DNA from: Tridacna crocea
Taxonomy: Eukaryota > Mollusca > Bivalvia > Cardiida > Cardiidae
Assembly: GCA_943736015.1 (NCBI GenBank)
Contig: OX031068.1
Coordinates: 29,396,296 to 29,460,295 of the forward strand
Direction: 5' to 3'
Length of the DNA: 64,000 nt
The notes beneath the pieces are model-generated. The model was not told the DNA's origin. It worked only from the letters and a program-made list of their open reading frames with translations, and ran no database searches. Numbering within the stretch: position 1 is the first letter of the stretch; every line of letters begins with the position of its first letter. Of this stretch, positions 41,711 to 51,587 are shown one piece after another. The position numbers were made by a program, and so were the translations under genes.

Positions 41711-43725
41711 TAAATCATTTTACGCGAGTCAGCGAACCAGTTGGCTAATCCCTTATGTCAATTCTTTAACTTCAGCTTGGAGACTTGTAAACTACCCCTT
41801 TCATGGAAGATGTCTAATGTCTGTCCAGTTTTTAAGAATGGTGATCCTTCCCTGCCGTCCAACTATAGACCGATCTCTCTTCTTAATACCATGGAAAAGG
41901 TTTTTGAAAGGATACTTTATAAACATATTTTTAATTATTTAAATGAAAATAGTTTTTTTACACCGTATCAATCAGGGTTTTTGCCTGGCGACTCTACAGT
42001 TAACCAAGTAACATTCCTTTATAATAAAATATGCAATGCTTTAGACGAAGGCCTTGAAATTAGATTTATATTTTTTGATATAAGTAAGGCTTTCGATAAA
42101 GTATGGCATAAGGGTCTGATATTCAAACTAAGACGCGCAGGAATAAATGGTAAACTACTTGATTGGCTTTCTAATTACCTCTCTAACAGGCGTCAAAAAG
42201 TTATCCTGCCTGGTGGCCAGTCTAATGCCCAATACATAAATGCTGGTGTCCCACAAGGATCGATACTCGGCCCGCTTCTTTTTCTGGTATTTATTAACGA
42301 TATTGTCGAAAACATAGAATCGGGTATCAACCTATTTGCAGACGACACTAGTCTATCATTAATTATCCGTAACCCAAACGATGCGGGACGAATTCTTCAG
42401 AGAGATATAGAAAAAATTAATAAATGGGCAGAAACCTGGCTGGTTAAATTTAATCCTTCAAAATCTGAATCACTTATCATCACACGTAAAAATGCTCAAA
42501 ATTCTCACCCCGATCTCTGTATGTCAAATATAAATATTGAAAATGTCCAGTCACATAAACATTTAGGTTTTCACTTCTCAAACGACGGATCATGGGATCT
42601 TCATATTAAAAATTCTATTGAGAAAGCATGGAAAAGGATAAATATAATGCGTCGTCTTAAGATATGTCTTGATAGGAAATCTTTGCAAGTTATATATTTT
42701 ACGTTCATTAGACCTATTATAGAATACGGAGACGTCGTTTGGGACAATATCCCTCAATACCTGAAAAATGATCTAGACAAAATCCAAAATGAAGCTGCCA
42801 GAATAGTAACAGGTTGTAGCAAACTGGTTTCCTTGGATGAACTAAAAAATGAATGTGGTTGGGAGTCACTTGGCGACCGCAGGCGTAAACACAAACTTGT
42901 ATTGTTCTTTAAAATGACTAAATGCCTTGTTCCTTCCTACCTGAGTAATCTTGTCCCTGATCTAAATAGCAACCTTAACAATTACAACTTGCGCAATTCT
43001 AATAATATTCGAACCATTGCTTGTAGGACAAATCTCTATAAAAAATCCTTTCTTCCATCCGTTGTGGAAGAATGGAACTCAATTCCTCAAGATATTAGGA
43101 ATTTGAATTCCTTGCCTTGTTTCAAAAGGTATCTTGACAATAATAGGCCATATCCAAATAAATTGTTTTTTATAGGACAAAGACGCCTTCAAATTTTGCA
43201 TACTAGGTTACGAAATAATTGCAGTTCCCTAAAGCACCATCTGTACTTAAGAAATGTAGTTGACTCTCCTAACTGTGTATGTGGTGCTATAGAGACAAAT
43301 GCACACTATTTCTTTGAATGTCCACTTTATGAAACTATAAGAAATAAGTTCATTCGCTCCATATCGTATTATGAAATTACTATAGACCTTCAAACACTTC
43401 TCTTTGGAAATGATTTTCTTACTTTTCAGGAAAATGAAGAAATCTTTTTGAAAGTTCAGTCGTATATAAGGGAAAGTAAGCGTTTTAACGAATGATTTTC
43501 AAAAAGGTCCACCTCAACCTCTCTCTGTCTCTCTTTCTCTCTTTTTGTCTCTCTTTCTCCAGCTTGCTCACCAATTTTTGTATGTTTTTTTTTTTTTCTC
43601 ATTTTCTTTATTTCTGTCATGTGGATGTTGTTGCTTTGGAAAGGGACTCTATAAGCTCTTATCAGCTTTCGTCCCAATCCATTTGTATGTTTATATATAC
43701 AATAAAATATGTTTAAATCTAAATC
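41711..43725 (+). mobile_element. 5'-truncated non-LTR retrotransposon (LINE) with 10-bp target duplication
   Basis: The reverse-transcriptase frame and its 3' UTR are bounded by TGATAAATGA at 41701-41710 and again at 43726-43735. The 3' UTR contains a pyrimidine-rich stretch (43505-43615), AATAAAATA near the end and an AAATCTAAATC terminus rather than a long poly(A). It lies in the last CNG intron, antisense to that gene. The 5' end, including any endonuclease domain, is missing. Confidence 0.85.
41714..43495 (+). CDS. LINE reverse transcriptase, C-terminal part of ORF2
   Basis: The frame is open from just after a TAA at 41711-41713 to TGA at 43493-43495, about 593 codons without a break. 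RT motifs in order: NVCPVFKNGD and NYRPISLLN (motifs 1-2), FFDISKAFDKVWH (motif A Asp), AGVPQGSILGPLLFLVFIND (motif B), FADDTS (motif C catalytic Asp pair). The C-terminal quarter has a Cys-His cluster, CVCGAIETNAHYFFECPLY. The layout fits Jockey/CR1-group LINEs. The intact frame and target duplication suggest a fairly recent insertion, but there is no start codon of its own and no endonuclease, so it cannot be autonomous. Confidence 0.92.
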   Translation: MILRESANQLANPLCQFFNFSLETCKLPLSWKMSNVCPVFKNGDPSLPSNYRPISLLNTMEKVFERILYKHIFNYLNENSFFTPYQSGFLPGDSTVNQVTFLYNKICNALDEGLEIRFIFFDISKAFDKVWHKGLIFKLRRAGINGKLLDWLSNYLSNRRQKVILPGGQSNAQYINAGVPQGSILGPLLFLVFINDIVENIESGINLFADDTSLSLIIRNPNDAGRILQRDIEKINKWAETWLVKFNPSKSESLIITRKNAQNSHPDLCMSNINIENVQSHKHLGFHFSNDGSWDLHIKNSIEKAWKRINIMRRLKICLDRKSLQVIYFTFIRPIIEYGDVVWDNIPQYLKNDLDKIQNEAARIVTGCSKLVSLDELKNECGWESLGDRRRKHKLVLFFKMTKCLVPSYLSNLVPDLNSNLNNYNLRNSNNIRTIACRTNLYKKSFLPSVVEEWNSIPQDIRNLNSLPCFKRYLDNNRPYPNKLFFIGQRRLQILHTRLRNNCSSLKHHLYLRNVVDSPNCVCGAIETNAHYFFECPLYETIRNKFIRSISYYEITIDLQTLLFGNDFLTFQENEEIFLKVQSYIRESKRFNE

Positions 43726-43983
43726 TGATAAATGAAAGGCGTCTACCCTACATCACTACTTCAAACTAGAGAGAAAGAGAAAAAAAAATATGCGAATTTG
43801 GCGGAAAAATACAACCAAGATCTCTCAAGTTTTTTGTTTCCTTGCCATGGGAACAACAGGTCTCTATAGAAATGTTTTTTTTTTTAAATATAGGTAGGCC
43901 TACTTGAGGATAATGGTATGATCATTATACAAGTTTCGCAAAAATACAACCTCAAGCACGGACTCTATCGCTTAAACAAAGAA

Positions 43984-44065
43984 AGAATAGCGGACAGACG
44001 TATAGACGGACAGGCGAACCACCCCATGACATATTAAGCTCTACTGGCATTCAGCCAATGAAGCT
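43984..44065 (+). repeat. Hairpin-tail fragment (GACGGACAGGCG type)
   Basis: GACGTATAGACGGACAGGCG then TTAAGCTCTACTGGCATTCA and its partial complement; resembles the tails at 11.6 and 59.1 kb. Ends 35 bp before the CNG exon donor. Confidence 0.5.
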
Positions 44066-44099
44066 ATAAATAGACCTCAAGAAAAATTAATATTCATAC

Positions 44100-44405
44100 C
44101 TGTATCTATTGGCTTCTTTTTGGTCTTTTCCAGCCGCATGACTGCAATCGATTCCAATTTTACCCTGGCAGCCGGATATTCCTTTAAAACATCCCATAAG
44201 TCCTGTTTCGACAGTCGGAAGAGATCGGAATATCCTACGGAACGTACCGAAGCTGTTCGCCTATTTCCGGAAGTCCCCATATTAAGAATACTGATTTCAC
44301 CGAAGTAACTGCCCGGTTTAAGTGTAGCAAATACTGTTTTTCCATCGTCCCCCACTACTTGTAGACGGCCTCTATTTACAATGTACATTTCTTTACCTAC
44401 TTCAC
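44100..44405 (-). CDS. CNGA-like: Cyclic-nucleotide-gated channel, cNMP-binding exon
   Basis: CNG channels are cation channels of the plasma membrane opened by cGMP or cAMP binding to a cytoplasmic domain. This 306-nt exon (acceptor TTTATTTTCCAG, donor ACAG|GTATGA) encodes (G)[17 protein letters not shown], then the phosphate-binding cassette ending [20 protein letters not shown], and [20 protein letters not shown] through [24 protein letters not shown] and NRRTA supply the ligand Glu and Arg/Thr expected in the cyclic-nucleotide pocket. [12 protein letters not shown] is diagnostic of CNG rather than HCN or EAG channels. The exon ends in phase 1 and its G plus TT of the next exon gives Val. 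Transmembrane and pore exons must lie beyond 44.4 kb on this strand; none was recognised up to 64 kb, so they are probably outside the window. Confidence 0.94.
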
Positions 44406-44613
44406 CTGGAAAATAAATAGAAAAGCAGATTTAGAAAACTGTTCAGATCCTCTTTAAACTTGACCAAACAATCCCTGGTGTTTTTTCCGTTTTTCGTATG
44501 CCAAATACATGGAATTTGACAGCTTATAAATTAAATGAGGTTTATCACTAGACATTAAAATTATAAAATCCTGGTTCAATGGTTTGAAATTAAGGTTCCA
44601 ATAATATTTTTTC

Positions 44614-44842
44614 TTAACCCTTTCCCACACAATCCCTGGTTTTTACAGGTCTGTAATAGTAGCCTTTTGAAAACATTGTGGGAAAAGGAGAAAATGCTGG
44701 TAACCAGCATTTTCTCCTTTTCCCACAATGTTTTCTACCCTATTATAGACAGAAATCATCTTTTCAGCAAGAGTTGAATTGTCATCTGCAAATGCTTTCA
44801 ATTTGGTCTAGTCCAAAAGTTTGTCGTTTGGGAAAGGGTTAA
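44614..44842 (+). mobile_element. PT1 MITE, GGGAAA-ended subtype
   Basis: TTAACCCTTTCCCA start, GGGAAAGGGTTAA end, perfect inner core. Confidence 0.95.
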
Positions 44843-45012
44843 GTCATTATAAGCCTTGCATTCAATCAAAAAATGAAATTCTATTTCTGCAGTGTGAAGA
44901 TAATTATCCATAGTTTGTGATCGTTATGCGATAAAAAAAAATCTAATATACTTTGAGGTTTAAAATATTATTTTCTTAATTTCGTCAAGAAAACAAAAAC
45001 AAAACTATAATA

Positions 45013-45244
45013 TTAACCCTTTCCCAAACAAGCCCTTGTTTTTACGTGTCTGCAGTAGTACAAGTATTTTGAAAACACTGGGGGAAAAGGAGAAATTGCT
45101 CGTAACGAGTAATTTCTCCTTTTCCCTCAGTGTTTTCTACCCATTTGGAGAACTTTCTGCCATTTTTACCAAATCTGAAATTGTTGTCTGCAAACTCTTT
45201 TGAGTTTGAAAGAGTCTGAAATTTGTCGTTTAGGAAAGGGTTAA
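45013..45244 (+). mobile_element. PT1 MITE, subfamily B-like core
   Basis: Paired changes CACTG/CAGTG and ATTGCTCG/CGAGTAAT. Ends TTAACCCTTTCCC and GGAAAGGGTTAA. Confidence 0.93.
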
Positions 45245-45508
45245 GCTCGCCAAAGGCTTGCTGAATAACATTTTCTTAGACTCGTCTAAATCAAAAAATA
45301 ATCTCAAATGCTAACTCATCTCAGATCCTAAAGATCCTAAAGATATATCTTTGAAATTTCCTTTGGAAAAGTCACCGAAATTTTTGTGGGTATAATGGTG
45401 TATTTTGTTATATAGACTGAGTTTGAATATTTGAATGAAAAACGCTTCCATCAACTCCCAAGAAGACAATTTTTTTATCCATGATGAACTGAACTTCAAC
45501 CGTCTTGT

Positions 45509-45743
45509 TTAACTCTTTACCAAACGACAAAAGTCATGGCATATTTTTATCCAAATCTAAAGCATTAGCAGACGACAACTTATATGTGACTCAAACAATG
45601 ATTTCTGCCATAGATGGGATAGAAAATATTGTGGGAAAAGGAGAAAATGCTGGTTACCAGCATTTTCTCCTTTTCTCACAATGTTTTCAATAGGCTTATT
45701 CTTCAGTGTCGTTAAAACTAGAGACTATAAGGTAAAGGGTCAT
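45509..45743 (-). mobile_element. PT1 MITE
   Basis: TTAACTCTTTACCA start; right TTAA decayed to GGGTCAT. Core right arm CTTTTCTCACAATG. Confidence 0.9.
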
Positions 45744-46440
45744 TTGCCAAAAAATATCATGGTTGTACGACTCTTGTGAAGAATCACTTCCAGAGTAATG
45801 TGGAAAAAAGGATGAAATGTGTAAAAAGTAGTAAAAAGTCGGAACAGGTGCAAAATTCTACTTTTCTAAGAAGGATAAACAAGATGATCAGAATAGAGCA
45901 AAATGGGAGAAAAATTTTACTCGATTCTATATATAAAGTCTGATGGCGCATTGCACATTAATACTTGTGTGGTGTGGTCAATGTGTTTTAGGAGCAGGCT
46001 GCACAAAAATACAGTCTTTTTTTTTCGATATGTGTCCGCTTAGCTGAAAAACACGCTGAATAAGAAAAATCTTGTAAATGCAATTATTTTGGTATAATTT
46101 CTAGACTAGAAGTGCCTGTTGGGTTTATTCGGGGCTATTACCCTTACAGCGCCATGTCCGAATAAACGGACCTTTGCGGACGGCACAGACCCAGATCAGA
46201 CTGCAAAAAACATGCAGTCTGATCTTGGATCAATGCCGCCCGCTTGTTAAGTCAAGCCTGTGGATCTAATCTAAAAATCATGCTGATTTTCATTGAACTA
46301 CATTTTCACCTTTCAAAAGAGCTGAAGTTTATAGATGAGCCAGGCTCTTGCAAAAGGGGGCTTAATGCATCTCCGTGATACATAGCACGAGCCCAAGTCA
46401 TCCCATAATTATGGACCCATAAGAGCCACTTTTTAAGCAT
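45744..46440. other. No gene; one short palindrome
   Basis: The AGATCAGACTGCA palindrome at 46185-46240 is the only structure seen. Confidence 0.4.
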
Positions 46441-46510
46441 TCAACTTAATCATGTGGCAGATTTGGTCCTGTAACAAACTGCAAATTGACCAATAGCGAT
46501 AAGTTTCGAC

Positions 46511-46547
46511 ACAGGTCAGCCTGCGCGGACTGCGCAGGCTGACCTGT
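46511..46547. repeat. Perfect 16-bp inverted repeat around GGACT
   Basis: ACAGGTCAGCCTGCGC, loop GGACT, exact complement. Same core as 46769-46833. Confidence 0.85.
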
Positions 46548-46598
46548 CACGATACTTTTCGCAGATGCATTGAGCCTTTTTTTCACAGAGAGAGGTTT

Positions 46599-46870
46599 AT
46601 ATAATAATTGGTTTGCAACACGCGAAAGGGGGCATTCGGACATTTGCGTCAAGTGTCGTCTCGGATCAGCGTTTGCAGTCCGCACAGGCTAATCCGAAAC
46701 GACACTTTCCGATTTTATGTGATTTTCTGTTTTACGCAAGTCTACTGTAGCACAAAATCTAATGTAGTCGTAAAGTGTCGTCTCGGATTAGCCTGCGCGG
46801 ACTGCGCAGGCTAATCCGAGACGACACTTTACGCAAATGTCCGAATGCACCTTTTCGCATGTTGCACTCC
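46599..46870. mobile_element. CATTCGGACATTTGCG palindromic element, first tandem unit
   Basis: GCAACACGCGAAAGGGGGCA at the left, CCTTTTCGCATGTTGCA at the right. Repeated 272 bp later starting again with ATATAATAATTGGTTTGCAA. Confidence 0.8.
46769..46833. repeat. Perfect 30-bp inverted repeat, 5-nt loop
   Basis: CGTAAAGTGTCGTCTCGGAT plus TAGCCTGCGC, loop GGACT, then the exact complement. GC-rich hairpin inside the mobile element. Confidence 0.92.
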
Positions 46871-47143
46871 ATATAATAATTGGTTTGCAACACGCGAAAG
46901 GGGGCATTCGGACATTTGCGTAAAGTGTCGTCTCGGGTCAGCCTGCGCAGTCCGAACAGGCTGATTCGAGACTCCCCTTTACGACTACAGTAGATTTTGT
47001 GATACAGTAGACTTGTGCAAAACAGAAAATTACATCCAAACGGAAAGTGTCGTTCCGGAATAGCCTGCGCGGACTGCGCAGACTGATCCGAGATGTCACC
47101 TTACGCACACACACGAATTCTCCTTTTCGCGTGTTGCACGCCA
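46871..47143. mobile_element. CATTCGGACATTTGCG palindromic element, second tandem unit
   Basis: Same ends as the first unit, but its inner palindromes are diverged (GCCTGCGCAGTCCGAACAGG). Suggests tandem duplication or insertion into the first copy's flank. Confidence 0.78.
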
Positions 47144-47419
47144 TACATGGCACTAAAGGAGTTAAGGGTCAATTGTGTACAAACAAGACAATGGGAAAAT
47201 TGTGGATGGAAATCGTAAATAAATCATTGTCCAATAAAGCTAGGATTGGGCTGTCATCCACGTGTTGTAGTTATATGGCAGCTGTAACAAACGCCTTTGT
47301 AATTAAATGAAAAAAAAAACTCGGCCTGTATTGGAACAGAATTAATCACATGTACGATAATACAGGATTTGGCAATGTAGAAATGTATTGGAATTCATCG
47401 TTTGGTCGACAGTGCCTTT

Positions 47420-47842
47420 GCCAATGGCCTCTGTCCTACCTGCCTGCCTGCGTGCCCTATGCTCTGCCAACTCTATCTATCCCGTAGCCTGCTCTGCCCG
47501 ATCCCGTGTCCAGTGAGCCTACTTAACCTGCCTGTTCTGTCCTATGTCCTACTCTGGCCAACCCTTTGTCCTGCTGGCTCTCTGCTACCGCATCGTTTGC
47601 CATGTCTGCCCTTGCCTGTACCCTGAAGGTACTGCTTTGCACCTTGCTTGCTCCATTTTGCCTCCAATGGTAACACTTCTGCCCTATCCCGTATCTTGCA
47701 TGCCTTCTTTTTTGCCTGCCTTGTGGCCTATCAAATGCCCTGTCATATCCTGTGACCTGCCCGCTTCACCCACTTCCCTGCCAGTATGTCATGTGCGCTG
47801 ACTGCCTACAGTTTACCCTGCATGTACTGCCCTTGCCTGCCC
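47420..47842. repeat. Degenerate pyrimidine-rich minisatellite (TGCCCTGTC-like), left part
   Basis: Irregular 8-12-bp units of CCTGCC/CCCTGTC. Open frames rich in Leu/Pro/Cys arise from it. Continues at 48109 after a SINE. Confidence 0.7.
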
Positions 47843-48108
47843 GCCCGGATGGCTCAGTGGTGAGCGTGTCGGACTCATGACCTGGTGGTTGTGAGTTCGA
47901 TACCCGGTTGAGGCGAACTTTCTTTCAGGCGTATTTTCGCCTCTCACCTCTGCTGAAGCATGTGAGAAAAGTAGTCGGTGGCTTTGGAAAGAAAGTAGTG
48001 TTAGTACCGGTGTGAGAAAGCCAGGAAACACATATGCGTCACCGACCGCCATGATATGACCCTAGCTGTTAAAGTGGCGTTAAACCCCAATACAACCAAC
48101 CAACCAAC
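47843..48108 (+). mobile_element. tRNA-derived SINE
   Basis: Head GCCCGGATGGCTCAGTGG has a Pol III A box; GTGAGTTCGATACCCGG is a B box. An anticodon-like CAT sits in the loop. Ends GTGGCGTTAAACCCCAATAC then (CCAA)n. tRNA-like but not a functional tRNA. Confidence 0.85.
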
Positions 48109-48446
48109 TGCCCTTGACTATCACGTATTCTACCAGCCCCATCCTATGTTAGCCTATGCTTTCTGCCATGGTCTGTCATATCTTGCCATGTCATACCCTG
48201 CCCTGTTGCACCCTGCTCTGTCGTCTCCTGCCCTATCGATCATTGCCCTGTCGAGCCTTGCCCTACCATTACATGATATGCCACGATATGTCATGCCATT
48301 ACGTGCACGCTCACCGGTCCTGCCTGTCCTTGTTTTCCCGAAATGTCTTGACTTATACTGGCGTGGCGTAGCTGGATTCCACTATATGTTGCCTGGCTTT
48401 GCCCGTCCCGCCTCATCTCGTTTTGCTTTAGCCTATAGCATGTCCT
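48109..48446. repeat. Pyrimidine-rich minisatellite, right part
   Basis: Resumes TGCCCTG..CCCTGCTCTG units after the SINE. Confidence 0.65.
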
Positions 48447-48646
48447 GGGCCCGTATACATCAACCATTCTTAAGAACATTCTTAGTCGTACTCTTCAGAA
48501 TTTTGTCAATGTGAAAGTAACAGAACTTCTGATTGGCTAAACCAAATGGTTTAGCCAATCAGAAGTTCTGTTACTTTTACAGTTAGATAATCTTGAAGAA
48601 TAAGACAAAGACAATTCTTAAGAATGGTCGATGAATACGAACCCTG
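48447..48646. mobile_element. Foldback MITE, about 200 bp, second copy
   Basis: Near-perfect palindrome at its centre: GATTGGCTAAACC, AAAT, GGTTTAGCCAATC, with CAGAACTTCT/AGAAGTTCTG outside. Ends CAACCATTCTTAAGAAC and its partner. Confidence 0.88.
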
Positions 48647-48699
48647 ACCTTCTTTGTTTCGCCCTCTACTATGACCACATACCAGCCCTATCCTTCCAT

Positions 48700-48800
48700 G
48701 TCTTTAGCGGGAAACATGTCTTAAGCAGGAGAAGCTACTTGTTACTAGTAACCGCTCCTATATCTATTCCAGGATTTGCGATGTTTTCCAAAAGCTAAAA
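48700..48800 (+). mobile_element. PT1 core remnant
   Basis: GGAGAAGCTACTTGTTACTAG and GCGATGTTTTCCAAAAGC; weak. Confidence 0.35.
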
Positions 48801-49384
48801 AATGCAGAGGCATGGTATTGTTTTAAAATACTAGTATTAGACTAGTATCCCCCCCCCTCCCGCCAAAAAAAAAAACGACACTAATTCCCAACCAAAAAAA
48901 AAAGGAATGGAATGGGGAAAAAAACGTCATCATTACGGCAGTCTGTCTCCGAAAGCTAATCTTAATCTAATTTTGTTTATTTTTTCCCTCGCCCGTTTTG
49001 CCATCGATTTTTGCCGAAACCGTAAATTATTTTTCCTTGTCAGTATTGGGGCAAGCAGCTTTTCTTCATTTCACGCATTCAAATATTCATCGTCTAATTC
49101 TAGCGTGGCCATCTAATATTCGCTTTGTTGCAGTTTCTTTTCTCCCGAAGTTAATTACCAAAGTTCCTGTGTACCTAACTGGCCGGGCTACAAAAATTCT
49201 TTGACTCATTCACCAGGGGTTTCAGGTTTTAACCCTGGGTTCAGCTGTTAATTGAATCTTTCCAGGACTTGATGAATGGCAGTTCAACAGGAAGAATATA
49301 TCTCTCACTGTTGAACATGATGAACACTGGCAAAGCTAACAGTGGAGTATGTTGTATAATGCTGAGGCTGAGGCCAATCGCTCT

Positions 49385-49780
49385 GTACGTCAGGTTGATT
49401 GATTGCTTGCTTGATTGCTTGCTTGCCTGCTTGCTTGCTTGATTGATTAATTGATTGATGGATTGGTTGGTTGGTTGATTGGTGGGTTGCTTGGATGGTT
49501 GAATGGTAGACTGACTGAATGACTGGTTGGCTAATTGATGGGTTTGTGGTTTGGTTAGATGGTTGAATGGTTGAATGGTTGATTGTTTGACTGACTGACT
49601 GACTGGTTGGTTTGTTAGTTGATTGGTTGGCAAGTTGGTTGGTGGGTAGGGGTAGGTAAGTGGGTATGTGGGTGGGTTGGCTGGCTGGTTGGTTGGTGGT
49701 TGGGTGAGTGGGTTGATTGTTTGGTTGGTGGGTTGGTTGATTTATTTATTGATTGATTGACTAATTGGTTGATTGGTTGA
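49385..49780. repeat. Expanded SINE-tail microsatellite (TTGATTGG)n-like
   Basis: About 400 bp of GATT/GGTT/GCTT tetramers. On the minus strand it directly continues the AATCAACCAATCAACC tail of the adjacent SINE. Gln/Asn/Ser-rich frames here are artefacts. Confidence 0.85.
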
Positions 49781-49987
49781 TTAGGCCACATTCTGCATTA
49801 TTTCAGTTATATCACGGCCGACAGTTCAGCTCACATATTCATGTATTTCCTGGTTTCCACTAGTACTAGGCTAGGCGCTGAAGTGTCCTGCCCAAGAACA
49901 CTCCCAAAGAACACAGTGGATCAACCGATTTTCTAACTCAGGGCCTCCACGAGTCCTATACTTTACCACTGAGCCACATAGGACCCC
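49781..49987 (-). mobile_element. tRNA-derived SINE
   Basis: On the minus strand the head GGGGTCCTATGTGGCTCAGT gives an A box; further in, TTGGGCAGGACACTTCAGCG and CCTAGTACTAGTGGAAACCA resemble the conserved central domain of many metazoan SINEs. Confidence 0.75.
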
Positions 49988-50004
49988 AGTTGGTAATATG
50001 GCCC

Positions 50005-50179
50005 GTGTAATGCAAAGAAATGACCCTCCCATACAAAATTACCCGGGTCATTTTTCTTCTTTGAGAAATGACCCCAGAAGTCATTTCACTATGTAGAGAA
50101 ATGACCCGGGTCATTCCTTTAAGTAGAGAAATGGCCCATGGGTCATTTTCTAGGGGAGGGTCATTTCCCTGCATTACAC
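50005..50179. mobile_element. Foldback MITE with AAATGACCC motifs
   Basis: GTGTAATGCAAAGAAATGAC at the left, GTCATTTCCCTGCATTACAC at the right. Inside, ACCCGGGTCATT-type palindromes repeat three times. Confidence 0.8.
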
Positions 50180-50183
50180 CTGC

Positions 50184-50235
50184 AATATGCAAAAAGCGGC
50201 ATTCGAACATTTGCGTAAAGAGTCGTCTATGATCT
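50184..50235 (+). mobile_element. CATTCGGACATTTGCG element fragment
   Basis: GCGGCATTCGAACATTTGCG then TAAAGAGTCGTC; truncated. Confidence 0.6.
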
Positions 50236-50287
50236 GCCTATGACATGATTCAACAAGTTTCCAAGTGTCCTGCCACCTGACATACAA

Positions 50288-50516
50288 TTAACCCATAACC
50301 AAACGACAGAATTTTAGACTTGTCCATATCGAAAGCATTTGCAGACGACAAAATAAAAGTGACTGAAAATTTGAAATTTGTTTCGGAAAGGGTAGAAAAC
50401 ATTGTGGGAAAAGGAGAAAATGCTGGTTACCAGCATTTTCTCCTTTTCCCACAATGTTTTCTAAAGGCTTCTTTCTCAGGGGCGTCAAAGGTAGGGATTG
50501 TGTGGTAATGGGTTAA
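50288..50516 (-). mobile_element. PT1 MITE, closest to consensus
   Basis: TTAACCCATAACCA start pairs with GGTAATGGGTTAA. The core is perfect from AGAAAACATTGTGGG to CCCACAATGTTTTCT. Confidence 0.97.
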
Positions 50517-50755
50517 TAATGTCTTATCATATATATCTGGTCATTGTTTCCGTGATGAAAATGTGAGGAAGCAGCCTATTGCTTGGAACGCTCTGGGAGA
50601 CATTGTGCCTAGGACTGATATGAAAGACATCAGGACCCCATGAATAGGTGCACTGGTCACAGCGTTATAACTGAAATAATGTTAAAACAACGTTGAACAG
50701 CATACAGTCCATGAAACCATTAAAGAGCAAAGTTTATAAATCCGACTTTGACCGA

Positions 50756-50757
<2 letters not shown>

Positions 50758-50793
<36 letters not shown>

Positions 50794-50810
50794 AGAGACA
50801 GAGAGAGAGG
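50758..50810. repeat. (GA)n microsatellite
   Basis: GAGAGA run with three CA/GG interruptions. Confidence 0.95.
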
Positions 50811-50821
50811 GCCGACACTTA

Positions 50822-50985
50822 CCGCGTCGTGAGGACAAATCAACGCTCTCAGACCCTCGTCGTGAGGACACTATGGGAAAGTGAGGACACAATTTTTGTC
50901 CTCACTATTACTATGTCGATTTACATTCCGCATAGTTCAAAATGGATTTTTAAAACTTTTTTTTGCTGTGAGGACACAAGTCCTC
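50822..50985. repeat. Cluster of GTGAGGACA motifs
   Basis: GTGAGGACA occurs four times forward and once as TGTCCTCAC, irregularly spaced. Origin unknown. Confidence 0.6.
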
Positions 50986-51587
50986 ATAGTCATTTCTCTC
51001 ACTCTCTTGACCGTGAGGTGAATTTTCAATTCTAATGTTGAGTAGAATTGGACGGATACCAGTCACTTACTCCGTGGATCAAAGGATGGGTACCAGACGG
51101 AACCGGAAGTGCATATGCTTTGATGGCGGGATGAAATTGAAGCGAAATACTGAAATAAAGGTAATTATTTCCATAATTTACTTTTATATTTGTACAGGAT
51201 ATCGATTTTATCCATGAATTGTTGATTTTTTATTGAATTTCTACCAGTTTCGATGAGTACAAGCCAGATTAATTCAGTATGAGTGGAAAATGTGAAGAAT
51301 GTTTCTTGCTTCGTTGTGTCATCGTAGTGTTCCAAAATTCAATCGATGCTCTCATGATAGCCTTGAGTGTTCGAATTCCGTGATGATAAGGAAACATCAA
51401 AATAGAACAAAGAGTTTCGAGAGGAATAGTAAGAAGAAAGTGCTTGTCTGCATAAAATAATCCTTTCTGATCGTTTTCATGTAAAAAAATTGATGTTAAT
51501 TTCAACAGTCAGCCGCTTAAAAACGAACATGCCGTTGGCCTCCTTGAACCAAAATGGCGTGACCTAATATCTGGCAGCTCGGCAGTA

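Noticed and set aside
47843-47915. Possible tRNA-Met gene
   Set aside because: A and B boxes are present but the acceptor stem does not close and a SINE body with TTAAACCCCAA tail follows.
47402-48514. Cys/Leu/Pro-rich frames up to 152 codons
   Set aside because: Degenerate pyrimidine minisatellite; the frame also crosses MITE sequence.
49241-49633. 130-codon Gln/Ser/Asn-rich frame on the minus strand
   Set aside because: Lies in the TTGATTGG-like microsatellite.
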